Notes: a model not told the origin generated them from the sequence alone. Counted from the first letter of the stretch, positions 1 to 6,123 are shown. The stretch: 7,159 nt of DNA from Desulfobacterales bacterium (GCA_030149595.1 JASFBI010000092.1:1-7159); one strand, 5' to 3'. Numbers and translations: made by a program.

Positions 1-98
1 TGTCAAATTCATAAAAAATTACGGGTACTTATTTACCGTGAAAATCTATGTTTAAACAAAAATTGTCTTGACTTTGGGGTCCACTATAAAGGAGAGAA

Positions 99-857
99 AT
101 GAATAGTAGAATTATTACATTAACTTTGGTATTGGCTTGTAATATAATTTTTATATTAGCATCAATTTCTTTTGCTGGTAATGGAGAAATATTTATAATA
201 AAAGGAGCGAAATTAGAAAAAAATGGCAATTTTAATAAAGCAGTCGTTGAATATAGAAAAGCTTTAGGTGAAAACCCAGATTTGATAGAAGTGTATAAAA
301 GTATTGGTAATATTTTTCTTCATAGGCTTAATAATCCAAAAAAAGCTATTACAATATATATAGATGGTTTGAAATATTTTAAGAATGATTATGGTTTACA
401 TTTGGGTGCAATGTCTTCATATTTTAAGAATGAAGATTTTGATAATGGAATTAAACATTATATATTGCTTGCCAATATTAAAGATAGTGAACAAAGAAGA
501 TACTTTTTTCCAAGCAAGGTAGTTGATAGAATCATTAAAGATATGAATGATGATCAAGTAATAAGTTTTTGTGAAAAATATTTAGCAATTAATCAAACAG
601 ACATAATATTAAGAGAAATATTAGCAACTATATACAAAAAAAATAATGATTACAAAAATATTAGAATTCAATATGAAGTTATGTTGAACGAGGGCTATAA
701 TAAAGGAATTTCGTATTTTAATTTGGCTGTATGTGAGTATAATCTTGGGGATTATGAAAAAGCATTAAATTATTTAATAGCAGCAAAAAAGGAAGGAGAA
801 GAGATCCCATCCAATTATTTTAATATGATCAAAAGTAAAATTGAAGAGGTTAAATGA
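99..857 (+). CDS. Exported tetratricopeptide-repeat (TPR) protein, 252 aa
   Basis: The N-terminus has a charged start (MNSR), a hydrophobic stretch at about residues 5-24, and an SFA|GN site that looks like signal peptidase I cleavage after A26. An alternative lipobox (LVLAC, C14) is less likely because the hydrophobic segment runs on past it. The mature part is helical with TPR-like units at about 29-62 (GxxxxKNGNFNKAVVEYRKAL), 63-96, 97-125 and 204-236 (YFNLAVCEYNLGDYEKAL); the middle is degenerate. TPRs are protein-protein interaction scaffolds, so a periplasmic or envelope adaptor role is inferred and no partner is identifiable here. AAAGGAG at 88-94, four bases before the ATG, supports the start. 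The gene is clearly more AT-rich than the genes to its right and faces the toxin gene tail-to-tail. Existence is secure; specific function is unknown. Confidence 0.88.
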   Translation: MNSRIITLTLVLACNIIFILASISFAGNGEIFIIKGAKLEKNGNFNKAVVEYRKALGENPDLIEVYKSIGNIFLHRLNNPKKAITIYIDGLKYFKNDYGLHLGAMSSYFKNEDFDNGIKHYILLANIKDSEQRRYFFPSKVVDRIIKDMNDDQVISFCEKYLAINQTDIILREILATIYKKNNDYKNIRIQYEVMLNEGYNKGISYFNLAVCEYNLGDYEKALNYLIAAKKEGEEIPSNYFNMIKSKIEEVK

Positions 858-935
858 AAACGAACGCTGTACTTAATCATTGCCTTAAAGCACGATACTT
901 AATTGTTGTCAACTAAATAATTACCAACCAGATTA

Positions 936-1205
936 TTAAGGAAAATACCGATAAATATCACCTCTGGGTAAAAATCTTACAAATATGGCAATATCGCTCT
1001 CAATAATAAGACCAAACCGATAATTGCCAAGCCTGATTCTGTAGTGATTGCCTTGGGCTTTAAGCTTTTTGAGGTTCTTTATTTGGTGGATGTTTGGGGC
1101 TTCTTCAATTTCAAGTATGACCTGTTTGATCCGTTCAAGTAATGGTTTATCAGTTTTGCGTTTTTTTAAATCTTTGGTAAAGCTTTTTCTAAACTCGATC
1201 TTCAC
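936..1205 (-). CDS. RelE/ParE-superfamily type II toxin, 89 aa
   Basis: Small basic protein of typical RelE/ParE length. It has an N-terminal helical half (FTKDLKKRK...LLERIKQVILEIE) followed by the beta-sheet core YRIRLGNYRFGLII (about 55-68), FVRFLPRGDIYRYFP at the C-terminus, and conserved R56, R58, R63, R77 and R81 with Y85 and Y87. RelE members cut mRNA on the ribosome, while ParE members poison gyrase. The Arg-rich sheet and the C-terminal Tyr residues favour the RelE/HigB-type mRNA interferase side, but sequence reading alone cannot settle this. The start is GTG at 1205-1203, overlapping the antitoxin stop as GTGA, with GGAAGG (1217-1212 on the minus strand) six bases upstream. This implies translational coupling and toxin synthesis subordinate to the antitoxin. 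Full length, with no sign of decay. Confidence 0.9.
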   Translation of the reverse strand: MKIEFRKSFTKDLKKRKTDKPLLERIKQVILEIEEAPNIHQIKNLKKLKAQGNHYRIRLGNYRFGLIIESDIAIFVRFLPRGDIYRYFP

Positions 1206-1408
1206 GCACGACCTTCCAGTATGTCAAAGACTTCCTGTTTAGTTGCTGTTCCTGATCCTTCACCTTCCTGGATTGCACGACTTAAGGCAATATCTTCCAT
1301 GGCTTCTATGACAATGTCATGAAAAACATTTTTCTTTTTTTCAAACATTTCAACAAGCACATCTTTAAAGACTTGTCTGAGTTTGCTTTCATCAATTATG
1401 GTTTGCAT
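1202..1408 (-). CDS. Antitoxin-like small protein, 68 aa
   Basis: The short acidic C-terminal half (EDIALSRAIQEGEGSGTATKQEVFDILEGRA) ends in the pattern often seen in antitoxins paired with RelE/ParE toxins. The N-terminal half is amphipathic helix (KLRQVFKDVLVEMFEKKKNVFHD). It directly precedes and overlaps the toxin by four bases, which is the canonical antitoxin-first order. The ATG at 1408-1406 has AAAAGGAG seven bases upstream on the minus strand, a strong ribosome binding site. There is no obvious ribbon-helix-helix or HTH DNA-binding domain, so repression of the operon may fall to the upstream XRE protein rather than this protein. The antitoxin role is inferred from position, size and the toxin partner; the exact family is not certain. 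Confidence 0.82.
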   Translation of the reverse strand: MQTIIDESKLRQVFKDVLVEMFEKKKNVFHDIVIEAMEDIALSRAIQEGEGSGTATKQEVFDILEGRA

Positions 1409-1433
1409 GATTTGCTCCTTTTATAAAATACTA

Positions 1434-1802
1434 TCAAGCATGAGCCAGTTGTTCAAATTTATATTTTTTTATATATGCATCAAGTAAACTTGTAAGAACC
1501 AGTTGATCCTTTTCTGGCAATTTTTCTATCTCTTCAATATGTTTTAAAAGTTCCTGATTTTTGATTTTATTAATCGCCACATCAGCCTCATCTCGTAATA
1601 AATAATCAAGGCTTGTACTAAATAAAGAGGCTATTTTAACCATCATTCCTGTAGGCGGACAAACAATCCCTCTTTCATATTTAGAGATCAGCTGGACATT
1701 AATACCAAGTTTTTTCCCAAGCTGCCCTTGTGACAGACCCCGGCTATGACGAAGTTTTTTTAACTTATCAGGCAAGTCGACTAATGTTATTTTGTTATTC
1801 AT
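1434..1802 (-). CDS. XRE-family helix-turn-helix transcriptional regulator, 122 aa
   Basis: Residues 11-70 form a Cro/C1-type HTH: LPDKLKKLRHSRGLSQGQLG, then KLGINVQLISKYERGIVCPP (recognition helix about 34-44), then MMVKIASLFSTSLDYLL, the classic end of the XRE domain. Residues 76-117 are a charged helical tail (ELLKHIEEIEKLPEKDQLVLTSLLDAYIKKY), probably for dimerisation. The ATG at 1802 is chosen because AAGGAGGAG sits five bases upstream. The frame extends to a TTG at 1868, but that start has no ribosome binding site and its extra residues do not look like protein. It lies 25 bases upstream of the antitoxin gene in the same direction, suggesting one transcript for all three. It is divergent from the primase unit, the usual position of a mobile-element or phage-type repressor, so it may control both sides. 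Confidence 0.9.
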   Translation of the reverse strand: MNNKITLVDLPDKLKKLRHSRGLSQGQLGKKLGINVQLISKYERGIVCPPTGMMVKIASLFSTSLDYLLRDEADVAINKIKNQELLKHIEEIEKLPEKDQLVLTSLLDAYIKKYKFEQLAHA

Positions 1803-1819
1803 AAGCTCCTCCTTGCCTG

Positions 1820-1870
1820 TATTGTCTAAAAATATTATCATATATGCAAACACTTTTTTTCTTGACAATA
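1820..1870 (-). promoter_or_regulatory. Likely XRE-gene promoter flanked by a 7-bp inverted repeat
   Basis: The arms TATTGTC (1820-1826) and GACAATA (1864-1870) are exact inverted repeats, 37 bases apart. On the minus strand TTGTCA (1868-1863) can serve as a -35 box, followed after 18 bases by TATATG (1844-1839), with GATAAT-like alternatives just downstream. One arm therefore overlaps the -35 box and the other lies near the probable transcription start, an arrangement that would suit autorepression by the XRE protein. The promoter hexamers are imperfect and this is inferred. Confidence 0.35.
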
Positions 1871-1927
1871 ACTTTTAAAGATATTAATTAACCATACAAG
1901 GTTATGCTTTTTTGTATAAAAAGGCAA

Positions 1928-1933
1928 TATAAT
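1928..1933 (+). promoter_or_regulatory. TATAAT: candidate -10 box for the rightward unit
   Basis: An exact TATAAT hexamer lies about 155 bases before the DUF5659-like gene, in a very AT-rich stretch. No good TTGACA-like -35 box sits 16-18 bases upstream, so activation or a weak promoter would be needed. A start near 1940 would place the 1958-2005 hairpin and the 2015-2035 palindrome in the 5' leader. A perfect TTGACA at 1862-1867 has only a poor partner (TAATTA, 1885-1890). Confidence 0.3.
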
Positions 1934-1957
1934 TTTTGTTTTAGGTTTTTTTAGAAC

Positions 1958-2005
1958 AAAAGCCATCAACTTGATAACTTTGGAGAGTTGGAGTTGATGG
2001 CTTTT
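1958..2005. repeat. Strong hairpin with a perfect 14-bp stem
   Basis: AAAAGCCATCAACT (1958-1971) and AGTTGATGGCTTTT (1992-2005) are perfectly complementary, separated by 20 bases. The loop can form a further AACT/AGTT stem (1976-1979 with 1986-1989). A tandem GAGTTG-GAGTTG (1985-1996) offers CAACT a second pairing register. The A4...T4 ends resemble a bidirectional terminator, but no longer T-run follows on either side and both neighbouring genes are transcribed away from it. If transcription starts near 1940 it lies in the primase-unit leader, where it could act as an attenuator or RNA switch. A recombination or replication-origin hairpin is equally possible. The structure is certain, its role is not. 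Confidence 0.75.
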
Positions 2006-2014
2006 AGAAAAGCT

Positions 2015-2035
2015 CAAAGAGATAATATCCCTTTG
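2015..2035. promoter_or_regulatory. 21-bp operator-like palindrome
   Basis: CAAAGAGATA-A-TATCCCTTTG has nine of ten arm positions complementary (only A2020/C2030 mismatched) around a single central base. The size and symmetry fit a dimeric HTH operator. It lies between the hairpin and the ribosome binding site of the DUF5659-like gene. The octamer GATAATAT inside it also occurs on the minus strand at 1839-1832, near the XRE promoter. Binding by the XRE protein is an inference. Confidence 0.5.
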
Positions 2036-2071
2036 CCTTTCTTCTTCTATCGAACCTGCCTTAAAAAATCA

Positions 2072-2085
2072 AGAAAGGAGGTGAT
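2072..2085 (+). promoter_or_regulatory. Exceptionally long Shine-Dalgarno sequence
   Basis: AGAAAGGAGGTGAT matches the complement of the conserved bacterial 16S rRNA 3' end over 14 consecutive bases. The AGGAGG core ends eight bases before the ATG at 2090. It predicts very efficient initiation of the first gene in the rightward unit and fixes that gene's start. Confidence 0.85.
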
Positions 2086-2089
2086 TTAA

Positions 2090-2392
2090 ATGAATGCAAG
2101 CTTAGAAACCACAGACATATTCAGAGGAGCCTTTTTCATGTGCATGGGCGGTGACCTTGAGGATATCCGGTTCAGACAGCACAATAAACAGATAGCAAGC
2201 TTTATGTTTACAGGGCAGAATCTGCATAAACATGACAAGGCATATTTAAACGGTCATGCTTTGGTCAACCCTGTACAGTTCAGAGAAGCCCTGAACCATT
2301 TGAGAGATATCCTTTTTAAACAATTAAGACAAAGGGAAGATACGAGATATGATAGAACAAACAGCCATAGAGTCCATCAAAACAAGCACTGA
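2090..2392 (+). CDS. DUF5659-like small protein, 100 aa
   Basis: The pattern TTDIFRGAFFMCMGGDLEDIRF (about 7-28), then a short hydrophobic strand (IASFMFTG), then YLNGHALVNPVQFREALNHLRDILF (52-76) matches my memory of the DUF5659 family (TTDLY..AF...G, Y.NG.ALV.P..F..AL..L...I). These are small proteins of unknown function frequently encoded in integrative elements. The last 24 residues are highly charged and lie beyond the domain. Their codons overlap the primase gene by 44 bases, so the tail may exist mainly because of the overlap. The start is fixed by the long Shine-Dalgarno sequence at 2072-2085. As the leading gene, tightly coupled to the primase, it could be a replication accessory or regulator, but nothing in the sequence proves that. 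Assignment is by pattern recall. Confidence 0.8.
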   Translation: MNASLETTDIFRGAFFMCMGGDLEDIRFRQHNKQIASFMFTGQNLHKHDKAYLNGHALVNPVQFREALNHLRDILFKQLRQREDTRYDRTNSHRVHQNKH

Positions 2393-4952
2393 TCTAAAAT
2401 TACTTGTAGAATCCAAAGGCATAAAATTAAAAAAAAACGGCAAAGGATACTTTGGTCTTTGCCCCTTTCATGATGATAAAAACCCTTCCTTGTCTGTAAC
2501 TCCATCAAAAAACGAATGGCATTGCTTTGGCTGTGGCAAGGGCGGTGATGTGATCAGGTTTGTGGAGCTGTTTGACCAGGTAGATTTTAAAGAAGCTGTA
2601 AAAAGACTGTCTTTTGAACGCCCTGTAAAACCGGCAGTTAAAAAGAAAGATAAGCCAAAGCCTCAACTGACCCAGGATCATATCAAACTCTTTACCAGAG
2701 TAATTGAGTTTTACCATACAGCCTTTACAGAAGATGACAGAGCAAGCCTTTATCTTCAAAACAGAGGTATTACAGATAAATCCATATTTGCAGATTTTAA
2801 TATCGGGTTTGCTAATGGTACTCTTATAAATGTTCTTCAAGATAAGGATATAAAACAGCAGTTAAAAGAAATAGGGATCATTAATAATAATGATCATGAG
2901 CATTTTTACGGCTGTGTTACGTTCCCCTTGTATGATATTAAGGGCATACCGGTTGGCATGTATGCCAGACGTATTGATGATATGGCAAAGGGTGCTGATC
3001 ATTTATATCTGCCCAGAGACAGACAGGGGCTTTTTAATCAACAAGCTGTAAAAAACCATAAAGAAATCATTCTTACAGAATCTGTTATAGACAGCCTGAC
3101 CCTGATCAATGCCGGGATAAGAAACACCATCCCCTGTTATGGTACAAATGGTCTTACAAGTTCTCATGTCAATCTTTTGAGTAAAACTGAGACAGTGTAT
3201 ATATGTTTTGATGCAGACAAAGCAGGTAAACAGGCCACAAAACAAATCCAGCAGACCCTGGAATCATCCAATATAAAAGGCCACGTTGTGGCCCTGCCTG
3301 ACAATCAGGATATCAATGAATTTTTTCTTTTAACTGCTGATGCAAAAGATAAGTTTGAGTCTTTTATTACCAGGGCTGATCCGGACAAGCCCCAGGCAGT
3401 TAAAATAAAAAATAAAGATCAGGTCACAACAACAGATTACGGCTTTATCATGGAGATTGATAAGCGTAAATACGAAGTAAGAGGCATTACAAAAAGAGAT
3501 AACAAGCTTAAAGCCACTGTCAAAGGCATTAATGTCAAGCGCATGCATGTGGATACCATTGATTTTTACTCTGCAAGATCAAGGACTTTTTTTATCAAGG
3601 GATTGTGTGATCTATTTGGAGAACAAGAGAATATAATTACAAAGGATTTAGAAAGCCTGCTCACAGGGACTGAACAGCACTTAAAACAAAAAAATACAGA
3701 CACTCCAAAACAGGAGATGACCCAAAAAGACAAAACAGATGCATTAAAGTTCTTAAACAACCCTGATATGTTCAAAGATATCCTCAAGGATTTTGAGATC
3801 CTGGGATATACAGGCGAAGAGATGAACAAGCTTCTTTGTTATATTGCCTGTGTATCAAGAAAGATGGAACATCCCTTGTCAGTTATGATCCAGTCAAGAT
3901 CAGCAGCCGGTAAATCCTATCTCCAGGATACTGTGTTGTCTTTAGTTCCTGACAATGATTTTGTTAAATATACAAGACTCACTGACCAGGCTTTGTTTTA
4001 TACAGGAAGTAAAGCTCTTAAGCACAAAATACTTGCCATTGAAGAGCTTGACGGCATGAACGGAGCTATCTACTCCATAAGAAGCATACAAAGTTCAAAA
4101 GAGATCACAATTGCCTATACCGGCAAAGACAGTGCAACAGGTGAACAAAAGACATTGGAGAACAAGGTTGAAGGCCCTTTAATGGTATTTATCACAACCA
4201 CTCAAATTGATATTGATGGAGAAACAGCCTCCCGCTTTGTATTTATATCCATAGATGAATCAGAGACCATGACAAAAAAAGTGCTGATCAGACAAAGACT
4301 CAATCACACCATGCAGGGCATGCTCAATAAGTTAAAATCAGAAGAGATCATAAAAAAGCATCATAATGCCAACTCTCTGTTAAAACCCTTGCATGTGTTT
4401 AATCCCTATGCAGAATATTTAACCTTTACAAGTAAATCTCTGAGAGCAAGAAGGGATCATACCAAATACCTGAACCTTATTCTTGCCATAGCATATCTGT
4501 TCCAGTATCAGCGTAAAACACACACAATGGATTTTAAGGATAAAATCATTAAATATATTAATGTAACCCTTGAAGATATAGAAAAAGCCAATGACATTGC
4601 AGGTTATGTGCTTGGCAGAACTCTTGATGAGCTTAGTCCGCCGTCCCGGCAGCTTTTAATGATTATAAAAAAGATGTGTGAGAAGTGCAAAGATCAGGAC
4701 TTGCTTAATTTTAACCGCCGTCAGATCAGAGAGTACAGCGGCTGGAGTGACTTTCAGATCAGAAGCCATATCAAGCAGCTTGAAGAGATGGAATATATTT
4801 ACTCAATCATGGGTAAGCGGGGTAAAGAGTATGTTTATGAGCTGGTATATAACGGTGGAGGAGAAAATGGCAAGCCTTTTGTCATTGGTCTTACTGATAT
4901 TAAGCAGTTAAAAACGAAGTTAAAAAAAGCAGGCATCAACAACGAGGGGTAA
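2349..4952 (+). CDS. CHC2-Toprim DNA primase fused to a P-loop ATPase/helicase-like domain, 867 aa
   Basis: The N-terminus has a DnaG-type CHC2 zinc finger: C38-P-F-H41, then C59-F-G-C62-GKGGD. A Toprim catalytic fold follows with E244 (ILTESVIDSL), D288-A-D290 (YICFDADKAGK) and a DINEFF motif at 321-326, giving the residues for metal-dependent RNA primer synthesis. After a linker, residues about 460-640 form an ATPase: Walker A variant SRSAAGKS (516-523, Ser where the first Gly is usual), Walker B-like ILAIEELD (561-568), sensor-like FITTTQ (614-619) and an arginine-finger candidate R629. Residues about 763-831 resemble a winged-helix DNA-binding domain (NRRQIREYSGWSDFQIRSHIKQLEEMEYI). Such fusions are typical replication proteins of plasmids, phage satellites and integrative elements, so origin opening plus priming is inferred. 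The ATG at 2349 has AGGGAAGA eight bases upstream and lies inside the preceding gene (44-base overlap). Five copies of the TTTTAACTGC motif lie within it. Confidence 0.92.
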   Translation: MIEQTAIESIKTSTDLKLLVESKGIKLKKNGKGYFGLCPFHDDKNPSLSVTPSKNEWHCFGCGKGGDVIRFVELFDQVDFKEAVKRLSFERPVKPAVKKKDKPKPQLTQDHIKLFTRVIEFYHTAFTEDDRASLYLQNRGITDKSIFADFNIGFANGTLINVLQDKDIKQQLKEIGIINNNDHEHFYGCVTFPLYDIKGIPVGMYARRIDDMAKGADHLYLPRDRQGLFNQQAVKNHKEIILTESVIDSLTLINAGIRNTIPCYGTNGLTSSHVNLLSKTETVYICFDADKAGKQATKQIQQTLESSNIKGHVVALPDNQDINEFFLLTADAKDKFESFITRADPDKPQAVKIKNKDQVTTTDYGFIMEIDKRKYEVRGITKRDNKLKATVKGINVKRMHVDTIDFYSARSRTFFIKGLCDLFGEQENIITKDLESLLTGTEQHLKQKNTDTPKQEMTQKDKTDALKFLNNPDMFKDILKDFEILGYTGEEMNKLLCYIACVSRKMEHPLSVMIQSRSAAGKSYLQDTVLSLVPDNDFVKYTRLTDQALFYTGSKALKHKILAIEELDGMNGAIYSIRSIQSSKEITIAYTGKDSATGEQKTLENKVEGPLMVFITTTQIDIDGETASRFVFISIDESETMTKKVLIRQRLNHTMQGMLNKLKSEEIIKKHHNANSLLKPLHVFNPYAEYLTFTSKSLRARRDHTKYLNLILAIAYLFQYQRKTHTMDFKDKIIKYINVTLEDIEKANDIAGYVLGRTLDELSPPSRQLLMIIKKMCEKCKDQDLLNFNRRQIREYSGWSDFQIRSHIKQLEEMEYIYSIMGKRGKEYVYELVYNGGGENGKPFVIGLTDIKQLKTKLKKAGINNEG
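2634..2643 (-). repeat. TTTTAACTGC motif, copy 1 (minus)
   Basis: Reads GCAGTTAAAA on the + strand, inside the primase gene as Ala96-Val97-Lys98. The flank is TCTTT on the T-rich side with one additional T compared with the best copies. Confidence 0.6.
2856..2873 (-). repeat. Extended TTTTAACTGC motif, copy 2 (minus, 17/18)
   Basis: The reverse complement reads TATTTCTTTTAACTGCTG, differing at one base from the 18-mer shared by 3322-3339 and 7043-7060. It encodes Gln170-Gln171-Leu172-Lys173-Glu174 of the primase and is inverted relative to those copies. Confidence 0.7.
3322..3339 (+). repeat. Extended TTTTAACTGC motif, copy 3 (18-bp match to 7043-7060)
   Basis: TTTTTCTTTTAACTGCTG is identical over 18 bases to the copy just after the second recombinase gene and in the same orientation. 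Here it encodes the residues immediately after the last Toprim motif (FFLLTA, 325-330). Confidence 0.75.
3396..3405 (-). repeat. TTTTAACTGC motif, copy 4 (minus)
   Basis: GCAGTTAAAA on the + strand, encoding Ala350-Val351-Lys352 of the primase, with an A/T-only flank on the T-rich side (revcomp TTTTTTATTTTAACTGCC). Confidence 0.6.
4904..4913 (-). repeat. TTTTAACTGC motif, copy 5 (minus)
   Basis: GCAGTTAAAA on the + strand, near the 3' end of the primase gene, encoding part of Lys852-Gln853-Leu854-Lys855. It lies 30 bases before the phased CGAG array. Confidence 0.6.
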
Positions 4953-5010
4953 AATAGCAACTACGAGCATAAAAAATCCAACTTCGAGGGTAGTTCGAGC
5001 AGGGTTCGAG
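4943..5010 (+). repeat. Helically phased CGAG repeats (five copies)
   Basis: CGAG occurs at 4943, 4964, 4985, 4996 and 5007, with start-to-start spacings of 21, 21, 11 and 11 bases, or two, two, one and one helical turns. Local contexts are ACGAGG, CTACGAGC, CTTCGAGG, GTTCGAGC and GTTCGAGC, so the last two share eight bases. The first copy is inside the last codons of the primase gene and the others are in the gap before the recombinases. The array would put a protein on one face of the helix, as in iterons or recombination accessory sites. Confidence 0.6.
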
Positions 5011-5022
5011 CCCACTTGGTGA

Positions 5023-5038
5023 TTTATCTTTTAACTGC
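5023..5038 (+). repeat. Extended TTTTAACTGC motif, copy 6
   Basis: TTTATCTTTTAACTGC matches 15 of 16 bases of copy 3. It lies in the gap between the primase and recombinase genes, 12 bases after the CGAG array, and is free of coding constraint. Confidence 0.7.
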
Positions 5039-5057
5039 CAAATGCTTCTACTGCCAA
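5034..5057 (+). repeat. ACTGCCAA direct repeat, 16-base period
   Basis: ACTGCCAA occurs at 5034-5041 and 5050-5057. The first copy overlaps the end of the TTTTAACTGC motif. The remainder of the gap up to the first recombinase (5058-5160) shows no gene or clear promoter; it holds only AT-rich sequence and the recombinase ribosome binding site. Confidence 0.45.
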
Positions 5058-5160
5058 GGCTTTACAAAGGAATACCCTTCAACCCGGTGATAAAATTAAT
5101 AAAACATATTAAAGAGACATCATTAAAAGCCCTGCATAATCATACTTAAAAGGAAATCAT

Positions 5161-6123
5161 ATGGATAATCTAATGTTTAAATTTACAGAACATTTAAAGG
5201 TGCTTAACCGCAGTTCTTCCACTATCAATGCTTATACAACTCATTTAGAACATTTTTTTAAATCTGTAAAAGAGACCAATATACAAAAGATAAACAAGGA
5301 TATGATAGAAAATTATATATCAGGTCTTTACAATTACATAACCGTTCATAATAAGCCCTACAGCACAGGAACTCTGTGTGTAAAGATCAGATCCATTAAA
5401 CGATTCTTTGAGTTTCTGGAAAAAGCCAATATCATCTTTATTGATCCAGCAGAAAGAATCAAAGAACCCAAAGTAAACAGAAGGATTTTAAAACCACTCC
5501 TTACCACAAAAGAGATCAATAATCTCATGGATCAACCAAACCTTGGCACACTCATGGGCATCCGTGACAGGACAATCATGGAGGTGTTCTATTCTACCGG
5601 CATCAGAAAAAATGAACTATGCAAGCTTAGTATTTATGATGCTGATCTTACAGGTCGCATGATTCGTATCAACAAGGGCAAAGGTCAAAAAGACAGGGTT
5701 GTGCCCATGGGCAAACATGCAGCAAGATTTTTAAAAGAGTACATATCAAAAGCACGTCCCTTTTTTACCAAAAAGAACAGAACCTGCCGTCATCTTTTTG
5801 TTGACCGCTTTGGCAACCCCATACAGAAACAGACTGTCAGTGTAATGATCAAAAAATATGGAGAAAAAATAAATAAGAAGGTAAGTCCCCATATGTTCAG
5901 GCATTGTTTTGCAACAGCGCTTATTAAAAATGGAGCAGATATTTTTGCAGTACAAAAGATGCTGGGTCATGTCTGCAGTTCCACCACACAGATTTACATA
6001 AGGTCCCTGGGGCTTGATATCAAAAAGATCCATGCAAAGACCCATCCAAGAGAAAAAGACAAGATAGACCGTAAAACAATAAAACCTGCAATAGAAAGGA
6101 TAACAGAGGATTGTGGCAGATAA
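5161..6123 (+). CDS. Tyrosine recombinase/integrase, first of a tandem pair, 320 aa
   Basis: Cuts and rejoins DNA at specific sites through a phosphotyrosine intermediate. Residues about 5-95 form a SAM-like core-binding domain (FTEHLKVLNRSSSTINAYTT...IRSIKRFFEFL). Residues about 112-295 are the catalytic domain with a complete set: R149 (STGIRKNEL), K174 (GKGQKDR), H244 and R247 (SPHMFRHCFA), H270 (MLGH) and nucleophile Y279 (TTQIYI). The C-terminus carries HAKTHPREKDK, a signature shared with its neighbour, plus a 20-residue tail. The ATG at 5161 has AGGA at 5151-5154, six bases upstream; a second ATG four codons later is less well placed. The stop overlaps the next gene by 11 bases, so the two are probably co-translated, perhaps as a heteromeric recombinase. 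Length and domains are those of XerC/XerD-like integrases. Confidence 0.95.
   Translation: MDNLMFKFTEHLKVLNRSSSTINAYTTHLEHFFKSVKETNIQKINKDMIENYISGLYNYITVHNKPYSTGTLCVKIRSIKRFFEFLEKANIIFIDPAERIKEPKVNRRILKPLLTTKEINNLMDQPNLGTLMGIRDRTIMEVFYSTGIRKNELCKLSIYDADLTGRMIRINKGKGQKDRVVPMGKHAARFLKEYISKARPFFTKKNRTCRHLFVDRFGNPIQKQTVSVMIKKYGEKINKKVSPHMFRHCFATALIKNGADIFAVQKMLGHVCSSTTQIYIRSLGLDIKKIHAKTHPREKDKIDRKTIKPAIERITEDCGR

Noticed and set aside
63..90. TTGTCT (63-68) and TATAAA (85-90), spaced like a promoter for the TPR gene
   Set aside because: The implied start would fall at or after the ribosome binding site at 88-94, leaving the mRNA without it; the real promoter is probably upstream of the window or further left.
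858..935. Terminator between the convergent TPR and toxin genes
   Set aside because: Only a tiny GTTGTCAAC palindrome (905-913) and a TACTTAAT direct repeat (870, 896) are present, with no GC-rich stem or T-run.
1803..1868. Longer N-terminus for the XRE regulator from TTG at 1868
   Set aside because: It has no ribosome binding site and its residues are unlike XRE proteins; the ATG at 1802 has a near-perfect AAGGAGGAG five bases upstream.
2505..3829. Several minus-strand open frames within the primase gene, and others opposite the recombinases
   Set aside because: They have no ribosome binding sites or recognisable domains and lie opposite a gene with a full set of conserved motifs; they are shadows.
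4678..4911. Plus-strand 77-codon frame inside the primase 3' end
   Set aside because: It is out of frame with the winged-helix coding sequence and shows no recognisable domain or ribosome binding site.
5002..5018. GGGTTCGAGCCC resembling a tRNA T-arm, as at an attachment site in a tRNA gene
   Set aside because: The five-base T-stem does not pair beyond two GC pairs, there is no acceptor stem or CCA, and no other tRNA arm is nearby; it fits better as part of the CGAG array.
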